From contig NZ_FOAF01000001.1 in NCBI RefSeq assembly GCF_900109575.1, forward strand, positions 372,001 to 436,000: a DNA stretch of 64,000 bases, read 5' to 3'. The notes under the pieces were generated by a model, which saw only the letters and a list, made by a program, of their open reading frames with translations, was not told where the DNA came from and ran no database searches. The stretch is from Olivibacter domesticus (GTDB taxonomy: Bacteria; Bacteroidota; Bacteroidia; Sphingobacteriales; Sphingobacteriaceae). The translations under genes were made by a program, and so were the position numbers. Shown here piece by piece: positions 9,352-19,096 of the stretch (position 1 is the stretch's first letter; each line of letters begins with the position of its first letter).

Positions 9352-11673
9352 CTAGTGCAATATTAATTTTCCACCTTTTACCAATTCTTTGAAGGGCAGT
9401 GTTAACGTTTTTAATGTTTTGCCATTGAGTTGGGCCTCTTTGGTATACCCGTTGCGGTTTTCTTCCTGATTTGCATAAATGATAAATTTTCCCTTTCTGG
9501 CAGTTTCTGGCAGTGCAATGGTAACCGTATCGAATAGGGGAGTTCCAATTTGAAAACCTGGATTGGGGGAAGTGAGTCCTCTCACGTCAAATATGCCCAT
9601 ACCTGCCAAAACATACCATGCCCCCAATTGGCCCTGATCTTCATCTTGGCCATAACCGTAGCCATGAATGCCATCTGTTCCATAAAATTCATTGCAAATA
9701 GCATGCACCCATTTTTTAGTAAGATCTGGTCGGCCAGCGAAATGAAAAAGCCAGGAAACATGCAAGTTAGGTTGGTTTCCATGATTATAGAGGCCTTGTA
9801 TGCCAGCAAAAGCATCAATTTGCTTACCACCGCCAAAAACATTTTTTTGCGATTCCATGAAGATGCTATCTAATCGTCGGTTAAAAGTCTCCTTGCCGAT
9901 CATATTCACTAATCCTACGGGATCTTGCGGCACATAAAAGGTGTATTGCCAGGCATTTCCTTCCTGAAAGCCTTTCCAAGGTGCAAGCGGATCAAAATCT
10001 TGTATGAATTGACCATTTACATCCTTCGGCCTGATGAATTTTGTGGAAGGATCATAAAGTGTTTTCCATGCACTCGCTAATCTCGAAAAGACCTGATAAT
10101 CATCTGCCTTACCCAGCGACTGTGCAAATTGTGCGGCGGCGTAACAGGAAAAGGCATATTCAAGCGTGTGGGATGCTCCAAATGCGGAACCTTCTCTATC
10201 TAATTCGGGCTTGCCCGTTTTGTCGGGAATAAAGGGTGAGAATCCATTTTTTACAAAGACACCGAGGTCTAATTTTCCTGCTCCAGGAATACGTTTTGCA
10301 GCAACCAATTCATTCTTGCGTACTGCTTCATAAGCTAAAGGAACATCGAAGTTTCTCAATCCTACGTTATAGGCTGCGGCAATTGCTAGACCTGTGTAGT
10401 TCGTTCCTACACCCGACACGTATTTACTGGTAGCTATACCATCGCCGAGCCAGTTGGCATCCTTATATACAAGAAGCTGACTTTGTATCCAGTCTTCAAA
10501 GTACTCTGGATAGGCGATCGACCATAGTTGAGTAAGGTTCCAAAAGGCTCCCCAGATCGCATCGGTATTATAGTGGGCATGGAGCGGTTTTCGATTAGGG
10601 CCCAAGGGAATTTGGCCGATGCTACCGTCATTTTTGGGATAAGAACCATTTACATCGCTTGCTAATCCTCTGCCTAACAAAGCATGGTATAAACCAGTAT
10701 AAAATTTAATTTTATCCGTTTCTTTACCACCTGTTACCTGTATTCTCCCCAAATAATCGTTCCATGTTTTAAAAGCTTGTTGTTTGGCGGTTTCGAAAGA
10801 GAGCTCTTTAGCTTCTGCTAACAAATTCTGCTTTGCATTCTCTACAGAGGTATATGACAAACCAACCTTTATCTGAATAGACTCTTTCTCCTGCGTTTTG
10901 AACCGAAGATATAAGCCAGCCCCCTTACCTGTTGCCTGTGCTTGCCCTTCTGAAGGTACACTATCGATAAAGGTGCCATATGCAAGGGGTTTCTTGTCTA
11001 CAACCGCATAAAAGTACATGTTCACCGTCGCATTCTCTTGGTATTTTTTTACATAGGCAGGTTTAGTGACCACATAACCTTCTATGCTATTGTCTTTATA
11101 TGTCACAGCGGCATCCAAAACGGGTCCGCTTTCGCCCATTTGGTGACCGATATCAAAAATGATATTGGATGAATCTGATGCAGGAAAGGTATAACGATGG
11201 AAACCAACCCGCGGCGTAGCCGTAAGCTCAGCTGTTATCTTATAATCTTTCAGTAGCACGCGATAATACCCGGCAGTAGCCCATTCATCTTTCTTGTCGA
11301 ATGCTGAGCGATATCCGGAAGCTGCGTCTTCTAGTTTACCCGCCTGTGTTTGCAGTTTGCCTGTTGTAGGAGCAAAAACTATCCCGCCAATTTGAAACTC
11401 ATGAAAGTTCGCGAACCCTTCAATAGAGGTATGCCGTTCGTCGTAGCCCACAGCTTCCCATCCGGAAGCATTTCCATAGCTCCCATTTGTGCTTGGGGCT
11501 AATTTGGCCATACCAAATGGTAGGGCAGCAGGTGTGTAGAAGAAATATCGGCTATGCGCTGTTCCGATGTTAGGTTTAACATAGTGAATAAGGTCGTTTG
11601 TCTCCTTTGGTTGGCCGGTAACATTTGTTGTAAGCAATATGCTTAACAACACAAAAATATAGTTAGTTCTCAT
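9352..11673 (-). CDS. GH92 alpha-mannosidase (complete)
   Basis: Complete GH92 enzyme of 773 residues with signal peptide (about 1-20, ending VTGQ). The N-terminal domain opens with YVKPNIGTAHSRYFFYTPAA and LPFGMAKLAPST, the typical family entry. EGNAWQYTFYVPQDP and HGNQPNLHVSW follow, and QDEDQGQLGAWY carries the acidic cluster D677/E678/D679. It is clearly divergent from the GH92 at the window start (for example GTAHSRYFFYTPA and the GQLGAWYVLAGMG variant), so it is not a recent duplicate and probably handles another linkage. A 20-bp palindrome 51 bases upstream (11724-11743) matches the operator-like site in front of the MFS operon, so it is probably co-regulated by the neighbouring GntR protein. 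The gene is monocistronic on present evidence. Confidence 0.93.
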   Translation of the reverse strand: MRTNYIFVLLSILLTTNVTGQPKETNDLIHYVKPNIGTAHSRYFFYTPAALPFGMAKLAPSTNGSYGNASGWEAVGYDERHTSIEGFANFHEFQIGGIVFAPTTGKLQTQAGKLEDAASGYRSAFDKKDEWATAGYYRVLLKDYKITAELTATPRVGFHRYTFPASDSSNIIFDIGHQMGESGPVLDAAVTYKDNSIEGYVVTKPAYVKKYQENATVNMYFYAVVDKKPLAYGTFIDSVPSEGQAQATGKGAGLYLRFKTQEKESIQIKVGLSYTSVENAKQNLLAEAKELSFETAKQQAFKTWNDYLGRIQVTGGKETDKIKFYTGLYHALLGRGLASDVNGSYPKNDGSIGQIPLGPNRKPLHAHYNTDAIWGAFWNLTQLWSIAYPEYFEDWIQSQLLVYKDANWLGDGIATSKYVSGVGTNYTGLAIAAAYNVGLRNFDVPLAYEAVRKNELVAAKRIPGAGKLDLGVFVKNGFSPFIPDKTGKPELDREGSAFGASHTLEYAFSCYAAAQFAQSLGKADDYQVFSRLASAWKTLYDPSTKFIRPKDVNGQFIQDFDPLAPWKGFQEGNAWQYTFYVPQDPVGLVNMIGKETFNRRLDSIFMESQKNVFGGGKQIDAFAGIQGLYNHGNQPNLHVSWLFHFAGRPDLTKKWVHAICNEFYGTDGIHGYGYGQDEDQGQLGAWYVLAGMGIFDVRGLTSPNPGFQIGTPLFDTVTIALPETARKGKFIIYANQEENRNGYTKEAQLNGKTLKTLTLPFKELVKGGKLILH

Positions 11674-11723
11674 TGCTCAGGTGTCTTTCGCTTTGAATTT
11701 AAATTATTCATGGATACCATTAC

Positions 11724-11743
11724 TTGTATGTATGTACATATTG
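11724..11743. promoter_or_regulatory. Probable GntR operator upstream of GH92
   Basis: TTGTATGTATGTACATATTG. The core TATGTACATA is a perfect palindrome. The 20 bases differ at one position from the site at 12860-12879 in the gntR/MFS divergent promoter. It lies 51 bases before the GH92 start codon, a position suited to repression. Assignment to the adjacent GntR/UTRA protein is inference from proximity, from the dyad symmetry and from the GT...AC pattern typical of GntR operators. Confidence 0.68.
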
Positions 11744-11877
11744 GGTAAATATATTTATAAATTCTGAAATATCAAGTGGTATTTTTCTTTTTAACGTAAA
11801 TCCATCGGAAGAAAGACGCACCTGTATATTCTAATTTTAACTAATAGATATTGAGATTTTCCGAGCTATCCTCTATA

Positions 11878-11887
11878 TGTATATACA
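11878..11887. promoter_or_regulatory. Secondary palindrome, possible GntR half-strength site
   Basis: TGTATATACA is a perfect 10-bp palindrome. It shares the TGTATATACA centre of the 12860-12879 site, but its flanks (CTATA upstream, ACATAC downstream) do not extend the symmetry. It lies about 205 bases upstream of the GH92 start, so it could be an auxiliary operator or chance in AT-rich DNA. Confidence 0.35.
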
Positions 11888-12067
11888 ACATACAAACATC
11901 GACCGTTGTAGAACGAGAAGTTATTAAATGCTTCTATTTGGGGGAAGTCTAGAGACTTATTTGCAGAGCTTGTTTTGAATAGTGTTACATGACCAAGCCC
12001 ATTCTACTACTTTGAGATCGGACTTAAAAAAGAAAGGAATAAACGAGGGTAAACTATTTTTACATCT

Positions 12068-12799
12068 TTAGTCCCGTCGACTTTCAACGGTAAATGTAAA
12101 GCTATCTGCTTTATAGTAACCCAGATTATATTCGATTGGACGACCTGCCTGATCGAATACGAAACGCTTTCTAAACAGAATCGGGTCTCCCTGGGTAATT
12201 TCGAGCTTGTCTGCTATAAATTTAGTTGCCGCTTTTGCATTTATCTCTTCTTGTGATAAATCGGCTATGATAAGGTAATCTTGTTCCAATATCTCATATA
12301 GCGGGCGCTTAAAATCTTCCTCTCCCGTAAGTCCCACACGTGGATGAAAGTAGGAAATGAAGTAGACAAATGGGTCATCTTTTTTTCCACGTAACCGTTC
12401 TAGTTTTAACACTTTACGATTTTCCTTTAGTTCAAAAAAATCAGCGATATGTTCCTCAGGAACAACCCAGCTAACATGCAATTCAAAATTTTTAACTTCA
12501 ATACCACGATTTTTCATTTCTTGCGAAAAACTTAGCCAATTTTTCGATTTAGAGCTAAATTTTGGGGAAGCAACTTTGGTACCGACACCTTTCTTTCTGA
12601 CCAACAGCTCCTCATAGACCAATTTATTGATAGCTAAGCGTAAGGTAGTGCGTGAAATGGCTAAGCGTTTTGCAAGTTCTACTTCATTAGGTAGCAATTT
12701 ACCATTTTGATATTCGGGCGACTTGATCAACTCTCGTAGAAGCATTTCTGCTTGCATATGTAGGGGGATAGCACTTTTATGATTTATCTGAAGATCCAT
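12068..12799 (-). CDS. GntR-family transcription regulator with UTRA domain (HutC type)
   Basis: DNA-binding regulator of 243 residues. Residues about 10-75 form the winged helix (IPLHMQAEMLLRELI, then LPNEVELAKRLAISRTTLR and KGVGTKVA). Residues about 95-240 are a UTRA effector domain (KLERLRGKKDDPFVYFISYF, ILFRKRFVFDQAGRPIEYNL), which in this family binds a sugar phosphate or related metabolite and releases the DNA. It is divergent from the MFS/SusC/SusD operon and shares a 108-base promoter region with it that contains the palindrome at 12860-12879, 61 bases before its own start. This suggests repression of the mannoside operon and autoregulation. The effector might be mannose-6-phosphate, given the isomerase in the operon, but that is a guess. 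Confidence 0.9.
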   Translation of the reverse strand: MDLQINHKSAIPLHMQAEMLLRELIKSPEYQNGKLLPNEVELAKRLAISRTTLRLAINKLVYEELLVRKKGVGTKVASPKFSSKSKNWLSFSQEMKNRGIEVKNFELHVSWVVPEEHIADFFELKENRKVLKLERLRGKKDDPFVYFISYFHPRVGLTGEEDFKRPLYEILEQDYLIIADLSQEEINAKAATKFIADKLEITQGDPILFRKRFVFDQAGRPIEYNLGYYKADSFTFTVESRRD

Positions 12800-12859
12800 G
12801 GTAACCGTTTAATGAGCTAATTTAAGATAATTTGTAGAATTTAAAAAATAGTTATATGT

Positions 12860-12879
12860 TTGTATGTATATACATATTG
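12860..12879. promoter_or_regulatory. Probable GntR operator in the gntR/MFS divergent promoter
   Basis: TTGTATGTATATACATATTG contains a perfect 14-bp palindrome (12863-12876). It sits 29 bases before the MFS start at 12908 and 61 before the gntR start. It matches the 11724-11743 site at 19 of 20 positions. A start further upstream for the MFS gene would place this site inside the coding sequence, which argues for the 12908 start. Confidence 0.72.
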
Positions 12880-12907
12880 TTTATATGTACTGTCAAACCA
12901 TAAAATT

Positions 12908-14263
12908 ATGAATGCGTCTTTTAAATTGATTATTGCTATTGTCTCGCTAGGTGGTTTACTTTTTGGTTTTGATATGGCGGTGGTTTCTGGAATTATCCCT
13001 TTGGTTAAAAGTGATTTCGGTTTGAGTCCTTTGCAAGAGGGCCTTTTCGTTTCATCCGCTTTGATCGGATGCATTTTAGGAGTTGCTTTCGCTGGAAAGT
13101 TGAGTGATAAGTATGGCAGGAAGTTATTGTTAATTGCTGCTGCCGCTCTCTTTTTTTTATCTGCTATCGGTTGTAGCTTAAGTCCGGGTTTTGAGCTGTT
13201 GCTGGTTGCTAGATGGTTAAGTGGTGTTGGTGTTGGTGTAGCGTCTATTGTGGTTCCACTTTACATTGCTGAAGTCGCTCCTTCCAAGATCCGGGGGCGT
13301 GCCGTTACCTTCTATCAATTAGCTGTAACGATAGGCATCTTGGTGGCTTACCTTAGTAATGCCCTGGTTTTACACTATGAATGGCATTGGTTTGATGGAA
13401 CTTATTGGCGAATGATGTTTTTAATAGGCGCGTTGCCAGCATTGCTGTTTTGGATTGGACTATATCGAATTCCGGAAAGTCCTCGTTGGCTGATGCAACA
13501 GGGAAATGACACAAAGGCATCAGCAATTATGCGGGAACTCGAGATCCATGAAATCGTTGTTACGCCCTCTTCTACTAAAGGAGCAAAAGTATCGCTTTTT
13601 ACGCCAGTATACCGACAAGCTCTGTTACTGGGACTGTTGCTGCCCCTCTTTTCTCAATTGAGCGGAATTAACGCCATCGTGTACTTTGGACCAACTATTT
13701 TATTGCAATCGGGCTTGTCATTAAGCGGGTCATTGCAAACGCAGATTTGGTTTGGCTTAGCAAATGTAATCTTTACCTGCATCGCTATTTGGAAAGTGGA
13801 TAGCTGGGGCCGTCGTCCATTATACCTTGTGGGTTCGGCCGGTGCAACGATTAGTCTGCTGTTAACAAGCTGGTTTATAAACTATAACATTCAATTGTAT
13901 GGTTGGCTTCTCGTGCTTACCATTCTGGGGTTTCTACTATGTTTTGCCTTCTCTATTGGTCCACTGAAATTTGTGGTGGCCTCCGAAATATTTCCAAGTG
14001 CCATTCGCGGACAAGCGATGGCTGTGAGTGTTTTAGTGATGTGGATTGCCGACGCATTAGTAGGTCAATTAACACCCTTGATGCTTTCAAGCTGGGGATC
14101 TGCCTGGACCTTCCGATTTTTCGCTGTCTGCTGCGCCATTGCTTTTTTTGCTGTCTTTTATTTGCTACCGGAAACAAAAGGTAAATCCCTAGAAGAAATA
14201 GAAGCATACTGGTTAAACAAATTTAAAAAGAAACAAAAAAATGAAAATACCAACTTAAAATAA
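12908..14263 (+). CDS. MFS sugar porter (XylE/GLUT-like), probable mannose importer
   Basis: Inner-membrane sugar:proton symporter of 451 residues with the twelve-helix pattern of the sugar porter family. Signature motifs are visible: DKYGRK after TM2, PESPRWLMQQ before the central loop, DSWGRRPLY in the second half and PETKGKSLEEIEAYW at the C-terminus. I chose the ATG at 12908 (MNASFKLIIAIVSLGG), directly before TM1, because the 16 extra residues of the longer frame overlap the operator palindrome. First gene of an operon with SusC, SusD, mannose-6-phosphate isomerase, GH92 and a second hydrolase; the gap to susC is 37 bases. The cargo is most likely mannose released by the GH92 enzymes, inferred from context. 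Confidence 0.9.
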   Translation: MNASFKLIIAIVSLGGLLFGFDMAVVSGIIPLVKSDFGLSPLQEGLFVSSALIGCILGVAFAGKLSDKYGRKLLLIAAAALFFLSAIGCSLSPGFELLLVARWLSGVGVGVASIVVPLYIAEVAPSKIRGRAVTFYQLAVTIGILVAYLSNALVLHYEWHWFDGTYWRMMFLIGALPALLFWIGLYRIPESPRWLMQQGNDTKASAIMRELEIHEIVVTPSSTKGAKVSLFTPVYRQALLLGLLLPLFSQLSGINAIVYFGPTILLQSGLSLSGSLQTQIWFGLANVIFTCIAIWKVDSWGRRPLYLVGSAGATISLLLTSWFINYNIQLYGWLLVLTILGFLLCFAFSIGPLKFVVASEIFPSAIRGQAMAVSVLVMWIADALVGQLTPLMLSSWGSAWTFRFFAVCCAIAFFAVFYLLPETKGKSLEEIEAYWLNKFKKKQKNENTNLK

Positions 14264-14300
14264 CCTACCAATATACTAACCATTAATAAACTTAAATGCG

Positions 14301-17300
14301 ATGAAAGAAACAAAGATGTACAAATGTTGGATATCCTATCTAATGGGATTATCGCTCCTACTAACGGTCCAATTGGATGCCGCTGCAAGGCAGGGCAATA
14401 TCGTAGTAAAAGGAGTTGTTTTTGAGAGACAGGACGGGGAAGTGCCTTTAGCAGGTGCAAGTGTAGTTGTAAAAGGAAGCGGGGATGGTACCATTACAAA
14501 CGCACAGGGGAGGTTTCAATTAACAGTGGCTAATGAAGACGTAACACTTGTTTTTAGCTACATTGGTATGACACCGCAGGAAATTGTCATTGGTAAGCAG
14601 CGCGACTTTAATGTTTATCTCGAGTCGGGTGATGAAACATTAGATGAGGTGGTTGTAACCGGCTATGGTACGCAGCGAAAATCCGATCTTACAGGTGCGG
14701 TAGCAGTAGTTTCTTCAAAGGAGTTACTCAAGGTTCCTGCAAACAATGCGCTGCAAGGCTTGAAAGGTAAAGTGTCGGGAGTCAATGTGTTTTTAAACTC
14801 CGGCTCACCAACCGGTAGCCCAAGGGTGCTGATAAGAGGGCTCGGTACTATTAATTCCTCTTCTAATCCACTTTACGTGGTAGATGGAGTAGTAATGGAA
14901 AATATCCAATTTCTAAATCCAAATGATATTGACCGTATGGAGGTTTTAAAAGATGCCTCTTCCACTGCAATATACGGCGCTCGAGGCGCTAATGGGGTGA
15001 TATTGGTTTCTACCAAGCGTGGTGCGCCAACGGAGGGATTGGTGATAGGATACGATGGATTTGTTAGCTTGGGTGTCTTGCCAAAAAAGCTTGATGTACT
15101 AAATTCAAATGAGTTTTTGGAAGTTATAGAAAGAGGTTTCCAAAATTATAGTAAATACAATACAAGTGGCACTCCTCCTGTTTTTACTAGGTCGGATCCA
15201 CGTTTATTCGATGCCGAGGGTAATCCATTGTACGATACCGATTGGCAGGAAGAAGCAACTCGTACGGCTGTTTCACATAACCATCAATTGTCTGTACTGG
15301 GTAAAGCGGAAAAGTCTTCTTTCGGAGCATTCATGAATTATGCAAAGACTGAAGGAATCATGCTTAACAACTGGCTGGAGCGGATAAATGGTAAGTTGGC
15401 GTATGATGCAAACCCAAAAAAATGGCTTTCTTTAGGAACGAATATATTGGTGAACTACAATCGTGGTAATGAATTTGAAGAAGGGGGGGGACATCAGATG
15501 CCAAGAAGATCAATGCTGGAAATGCCCCCTATATTTCCGGTTAAATTTCCAGATGGCACATGGGCACATAGTGGCATGATCAGCGATTCTTATTCATTAG
15601 AAGCAATACCAAACCCGGTACACGTATTAACAACACAAGATCGTTTGCGGAAACGTACGCAGATTTTTGGCAATAGTTATGTGACATTCCATATATTACC
15701 TGGATTGGATCTGCGTACGCAGTTCGGTTTTGATAAACAGGATAACATTATCCAAAATTATGATCCTACTGATTTGATTAATATTTCTTCACCATTAGGT
15801 TACGCCTATATTGAAAATCAGCATTCGTTTTATTGGCAAGAAGAAACTTATTTGAATTACAATAAAGAAATTGGTGACCATCGTATAAATGGCGTCATTG
15901 GCTTAAGCTGGCAAGAGCGGACGGCGGAAACAAATGCTATTTCTGCGCGAGGCTTTTCAGACAACTTTTTCCGCTTTAATAGTATTCAAGCAGCGAGTCA
16001 ACCGGGTGCGCCAACCTCTTCGTACGATAGATGGTCAATGAACTCTTATTTTTTAAGAGGTAGCTATAGTTATCGAAGTAAATACTTGTTGACCTTTACT
16101 GGCCGTATAGATGGATCGTCGCGTTTTGGCGCTAATAATAAATACGGAATTTTTCCATCCGTAGGTTTAGGATGGGTATTGTCGCAAGAACGCTTTCTTG
16201 CTGATATCGATGTAATCGACGAGCTGAAGTTACGTTCTAGCTATGGAATAACTGGAAATACCGAAATTCCTACCTATCAATCGTTGGCTACGATCTCTTC
16301 CGAAACAACGCTGATCAATGGGTCCCGGGTTTCGCAGAGCTACATCAACAGATTGCCCAATCCAAATTTAGAATGGGAGAAAACAAAGCAGTTTGACATC
16401 GGTATGGACCTTGTGCTCTTAAATCGACGATTGACACTTGGACTCGACTACTATCATAAACTAACCACAGACCTGTTGCTAGATCGACCAGTACCTACAT
16501 CTACTGGATTTGCGGCTGTTAGAGATAACATTGGTTCCGTTTCTAATAAGGGTATAGAAGTGTTAATTAGTGGTACACCAGTTAAATCGGCCGATTTTAA
16601 TTGGGAAACGACGCTTAACTTTAACTATAATAAAAACCGTATTGAGGCTTTGGGCCTAAACGATGAAGATATCTTTCCCGGACCTAACTGGGTGTCTGGT
16701 AGCCAGACCATCTTGAGAGTGGGAGAGAGTCTCAGCTCATTTTGGGGTTATAAACGGCTGGGTACCTGGAGTACGGCCGAAGCAGCTGAAGCAGCAAAGG
16801 TAGGAGCGATCCCCGGTGAAGCAAAGCGCAGCACCGAACGCACCATTATTGGCAATGGCTTACCAGATTGGACGGGTAGCTTTATAAATAATTTCAGGTA
16901 TAAGAATATTGACTTGAGCATAGATCTTCAATTCGTGATGGGCGTTGACATTCTTCAGCAATTCTTTCATTCTATGGAAGACCGGACTGGGTACTCTAAC
17001 GGACTTAAACGGACATTATATGACAGCTGGACCGAAGATCATCAGAATACCATGATTCAGCAGATACGGAATGGCCCTTATTCAGGTCAAAATAGTGAAG
17101 TAGACGACCACTGGGTAGCAAATGGATCTTATTTGAGAGCAAATGCTATCAGTATTGGCTACAACTTCGGTGTAGAGCAACTGAGCAAAATAGGATTGAA
17201 AAACTGGAGGGTTTATGCGAGTGTTCAGAATGCTTTTTTAATAACGTCTGACAGTTTTATGGGATACGACCCGGAGGCTACTTCTTGGGAAGGAGATCAA

Positions 17301-17375
17301 TGGGGACAGAATATTTTCTTCCATCAGTATCCACGGCCGAGAACTTTCACGTTGGGAACAAGCTTTCAATTTTAA
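14301..17375 (+). CDS. SusC-like TonB-dependent glycan importer
   Basis: Outer-membrane TonB-dependent transporter of 1024 residues. An N-terminal signal peptide ends near LDAAARQ. A carboxypeptidase-D-like beta domain follows (GVVFERQDGEVPLAGASVVVKG...), then DEVVVTGYGTQRKSDLTGAV at the plug entry, VLIRGLGTINSSSNPLYVVDG and the plug block MEVLKDASSTAIYGARGANGVILV. The barrel ends in aromatic TFTLGTSFQF, the usual C-terminal strand. A downstream start at 14316 (MYKCW) would also give a good signal peptide. With the SusD partner 7 bases downstream it imports oligosaccharides made at the surface. Context (three GH92 genes, mannose isomerase) indicates alpha-mannose-containing oligosaccharides. 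Confidence 0.95.
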   Translation: MKETKMYKCWISYLMGLSLLLTVQLDAAARQGNIVVKGVVFERQDGEVPLAGASVVVKGSGDGTITNAQGRFQLTVANEDVTLVFSYIGMTPQEIVIGKQRDFNVYLESGDETLDEVVVTGYGTQRKSDLTGAVAVVSSKELLKVPANNALQGLKGKVSGVNVFLNSGSPTGSPRVLIRGLGTINSSSNPLYVVDGVVMENIQFLNPNDIDRMEVLKDASSTAIYGARGANGVILVSTKRGAPTEGLVIGYDGFVSLGVLPKKLDVLNSNEFLEVIERGFQNYSKYNTSGTPPVFTRSDPRLFDAEGNPLYDTDWQEEATRTAVSHNHQLSVLGKAEKSSFGAFMNYAKTEGIMLNNWLERINGKLAYDANPKKWLSLGTNILVNYNRGNEFEEGGGHQMPRRSMLEMPPIFPVKFPDGTWAHSGMISDSYSLEAIPNPVHVLTTQDRLRKRTQIFGNSYVTFHILPGLDLRTQFGFDKQDNIIQNYDPTDLINISSPLGYAYIENQHSFYWQEETYLNYNKEIGDHRINGVIGLSWQERTAETNAISARGFSDNFFRFNSIQAASQPGAPTSSYDRWSMNSYFLRGSYSYRSKYLLTFTGRIDGSSRFGANNKYGIFPSVGLGWVLSQERFLADIDVIDELKLRSSYGITGNTEIPTYQSLATISSETTLINGSRVSQSYINRLPNPNLEWEKTKQFDIGMDLVLLNRRLTLGLDYYHKLTTDLLLDRPVPTSTGFAAVRDNIGSVSNKGIEVLISGTPVKSADFNWETTLNFNYNKNRIEALGLNDEDIFPGPNWVSGSQTILRVGESLSSFWGYKRLGTWSTAEAAEAAKVGAIPGEAKRSTERTIIGNGLPDWTGSFINNFRYKNIDLSIDLQFVMGVDILQQFFHSMEDRTGYSNGLKRTLYDSWTEDHQNTMIQQIRNGPYSGQNSEVDDHWVANGSYLRANAISIGYNFGVEQLSKIGLKNWRVYASVQNAFLITSDSFMGYDPEATSWEGDQWGQNIFFHQYPRPRTFTLGTSFQF

Positions 17376-17382
17376 GCACAGC

Positions 17383-19008
17383 GTGAAGATGACTAAATTA
17401 AATTTAAATCGTAGAAAAATGAAACCTATCATATTTTGTTTGATCATAGCAACGGTGTTCTTCAGTTCTTGTAAAAAGTTTCTCGATGAAGTTCCGAAGG
17501 ACGAAATTTCCGGTAGTCAATATTTTGCACAACCGGAGCATGCTACAAATGCTGTAAACGGACTTTACAGGACAGGTGCGCCCCAACTTTACGACGGAGC
17601 AGGCACCCACTACTCTGGCGCCAAAATGTTTTTTGGACCGTATTTAACAGGTTATATTGATAATGAATTTAAGGGACAAGAGGTGCACGTTCAGCATGCT
17701 CAAAACATGACATTCAACGCAACAAACCTATCAACTTATTTTCAGGACATTTGGAGTATTTTATACCGAGGGATTTCTAGAGCCAATAACGCTATTAAAT
17801 ATATCCCGACAACGCCGGGACTGTCTGATACGCAGCGTAACCAATTGTTGGGTGAATCTCGCTTTTTTCGAGCCATGGGTTATTTTCAATTGGCAAGGTT
17901 ATTTGGAGAAGTACCCTTAATTACCGAGCCATACGAAGGCTTGGAAAATCTAAATGTAACGAAGAGTTCGCTTGAAGAGGTTTATAACCTTATTACATCA
18001 GATTTGGAATTTGTGGTCAATGAAGCGGAATTGGCTTCCTCTACTATGGCCAATAATGCTGGCCGGATAACACAAGGTACCGCGGCAACGCTTTTGGCGG
18101 ATGTTTATCTGACCATGAGCGGTTATCCTTTGCAAAAAAATGAATATACTAAAAGCGCAGCGGTTGCCAAGTCGATTATAAATAGTGGTGTGTATCAATT
18201 GACGACACACGATCGGAACGCAGACGGAACAGTTAATCTGAATAGCACTGCTTACAACAAGTTGCGGCGGGTAGATAACAACAGCAGCGAATATATTTAC
18301 TATTTTGAATTTGCGATTGGCATTTCTACCTCTACGCATGTGCATTGGGCTTTCCCGAGCACAGCAGCGTCATTCACCGCCTTTGCAATAACTAATAATG
18401 CTTATGGTCCTTCTACAACCTTTTTGCGAGGTTATAATAGCGATGGCGACCTGCGTATACAGGAAAAGCAATATTTCCATTCATCTCTAACGAGACCAAA
18501 TGGCACGGTTCTTAATTTCGCTCCTTCTCCGTATATGTGGATGGATGACGAAGCAACATTTGAAACGGCGAGCTCGGGTAAGGATCTGGCCATTTACACC
18601 TACTCCGATGTGTTATTGATAGCTGCTGAAGCGATAGCGCTTTCTGAAGGTGTGACGGACGAAGCGCTAAACTACCTAACGCAGGTAAGAAGTCGAGCTT
18701 TTTGGAAAACCGATGCCAATCAATTGAAGCAATCGCTCGCAGGCCTGTCAGTAGAGCAATTTGTACAGGAAGTATGGAAAGAACGTTATAGGGAATTGGT
18801 ATTCGAGGGTCGTCAATGGTTCGATGTACAACGAACGAGGATGTTTCCGGTACCGGTTGGCAATGCAAGTGGAGAAATCCGTTTCGAACCTGTTGTGGGA
18901 CATGCGAATGGCAAAGGGGCTATTATACAGGAAAAGCATTTATTACTACCCATCCCAACAGATGAGATACAGAGAAATCCGAGTTTGGTACAAAATCCCG
19001 GTTACTAG
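17383..19008 (+). CDS. SusD/RagB-like surface glycan-binding lipoprotein
   Basis: Lipoprotein lid of the SusCD transporter, 541 residues from the first ATG. An internal ATG at 17419 gives a shorter protein of 529 residues beginning MKPIIFCLIIATVFFSSCKKF, a better lipoprotein signal with the lipobox FFSSC, so 17419 is the more likely start. The TPR-like RagB/SusD fold is shown by ANNAIKYIPTTPGLSD, LLGESRFFRAMGYFQLARLFG and the C-terminal WKERYRELVFEGRQWFDVQRT and IPTDEIQRNPSLVQNPGY blocks. It lies 7 bases after susC. It should capture the mannoside oligosaccharide at the cell surface. Confidence 0.94.
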   Translation: MKMTKLNLNRRKMKPIIFCLIIATVFFSSCKKFLDEVPKDEISGSQYFAQPEHATNAVNGLYRTGAPQLYDGAGTHYSGAKMFFGPYLTGYIDNEFKGQEVHVQHAQNMTFNATNLSTYFQDIWSILYRGISRANNAIKYIPTTPGLSDTQRNQLLGESRFFRAMGYFQLARLFGEVPLITEPYEGLENLNVTKSSLEEVYNLITSDLEFVVNEAELASSTMANNAGRITQGTAATLLADVYLTMSGYPLQKNEYTKSAAVAKSIINSGVYQLTTHDRNADGTVNLNSTAYNKLRRVDNNSSEYIYYFEFAIGISTSTHVHWAFPSTAASFTAFAITNNAYGPSTTFLRGYNSDGDLRIQEKQYFHSSLTRPNGTVLNFAPSPYMWMDDEATFETASSGKDLAIYTYSDVLLIAAEAIALSEGVTDEALNYLTQVRSRAFWKTDANQLKQSLAGLSVEQFVQEVWKERYRELVFEGRQWFDVQRTRMFPVPVGNASGEIRFEPVVGHANGKGAIIQEKHLLLPIPTDEIQRNPSLVQNPGY

Positions 19009-19096
19009 GGATAAGGTATAAAACGCTTATTCGCCATCACAAAGGGCAGCTCATTAATTTAGAAGATAGAAGAGAAGAAAATCAGAATAAATATAT

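Larger units (their letters stand above)
11674..12067. other. Regulatory spacer between gntR and the GH92 gene
   Basis: This 394-base AT-rich spacer lies downstream of gntR and upstream of the minus-strand GH92. It contains two palindromic sites (11724-11743 and 11878-11887) described separately, and a small 6-bp inverted repeat at 11945-11958. I see no convincing coding sequence or gene relic in it. Confidence 0.6.

Noticed and set aside
12860-12907. Longer start for the MFS porter with 16 extra residues
   Set aside because: The extra stretch overlaps the operator palindrome and adds a non-membrane leader; the ATG at 12908 gives the normal sugar-porter N-terminus.
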